The notes beneath the pieces are model-generated. The model was given only the letters and a program-made list of their open reading frames with translations. It was not told the DNA's origin and ran no database searches. Positions 58,217 to 58,279 of a stretch of DNA of 58,279 nucleotides are shown piece by piece. The translations under genes and the position numbers were made by a program. Source of the DNA: an uncultured Lachnospiraceae bacterium (GTDB lineage: Bacteria; Bacillota; Clostridia; Lachnospirales; Lachnospiraceae); assembly GCA_910578555.1 (NCBI GenBank), contig CAJTPS010000013.1, positions 34,297-92,575 of the forward strand, written 5' to 3'. Position 1 is the stretch's first letter. Every line of letters begins with the position of its first letter.

Positions 58217-58279
58217 CTACTTTTCCTCTGCCCACAGCCAGATCAAACCGTTATAAATATACTGCAGGGCGGCATTCCC
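58217..58279 (-). CDS. C-terminal end of a probable TetR-family regulator (partial)
   Basis: The last 20 codons before TAG 58219-58217 read GNAALQYIYNGLIWLWAEEK, a style of ending seen in TetR/AcrR regulators. The rest lies beyond the window. It would precede and perhaps control the flavoprotein/DUF4405 genes. The family call is tentative. Confidence 0.45.
   Translation of the reverse strand, partial: GNAALQYIYNGLIWLWAEEK

Overview
The window reads as a chromosomal segment of a motile, Gram-positive anaerobe of the Clostridia, most likely family Lachnospiraceae. This is inferred from several signs: Gram-positive ribosome-binding sites (AGGAGG type), lipoprotein signal peptides, two methyl-accepting chemotaxis proteins, VanRS-type and Agr-type two-component systems, a GlpK/GlpA/GlpB-like/DUF1667 glycerol cluster, an NhaC antiporter, and small proteins of a style I associate with this family. 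No rRNA, tRNA, CRISPR array or intact insertion sequence was seen. Nearly all genes lie on the minus strand.

Layout. 1-6.1 kb: the first 2000 residues of a giant secreted GH53 galactanase with a LacI-type operator at its promoter. 6.5-12.6 kb: chemotaxis receptor, hybrid histidine kinase, Rrf2/IscR-like regulator, two small unknown proteins with sigma-28-like promoters, and an output-less response regulator. 12.7-18.8 kb: an overlapping operon of a MATE exporter, two membrane-anchored BMP-type binding proteins and an 855-aa hybrid kinase. 18.9-26.1 kb: glutamine synthetase, phosphoesterase, and a cell-wall block (PdaA-like deacetylase, VanY-like carboxypeptidase, VanS/VanR-like pair and an unknown protein). 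26.2-31.1 kb: glycerol catabolism (glpK, glpA-like, glpB-like, DUF1667). 31.5-40.3 kb: a lone OLD/RecF-like ATPase, a NatA/NatB-type transporter whose permease is fused to a CPBP protease, an XRE/membrane-protein pair, and a GntR-controlled operon with two ABC ATPase/permease couples. 40.4-41.7 kb: a cobalamin riboswitch ahead of a DUF4430 lipoprotein and an ECF S component. 41.7-51.8 kb: second chemotaxis receptor, NhaC antiporter, an unknown protein, a Y-family polymerase/YolD pair, an aromatic-acid exporter, a NeuD-like acyltransferase and a coiled-coil protein. 51.9-56.1 kb: an AT-richer stretch with an AraC pseudogene, a lipoprotein and an AgrC/AgrA-like two-component system. 56.1-58.3 kb: a DUF4405 membrane protein, two flavodoxin-like proteins and the tail of a probable TetR regulator.

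The segment is rich in signal transduction. It has two hybrid kinases, two classical two-component systems, an orphan receiver protein and two chemoreceptors, many of them next to plausible targets. The most distinctive arrangements are the exporter/BMP/BMP/hybrid-kinase operon, the riboswitch-DUF4430-ECF unit, and the LytTR system with a paired direct repeat in front of the adjacent lipoprotein gene. All functional assignments come from motif recognition by eye; no database search was run.
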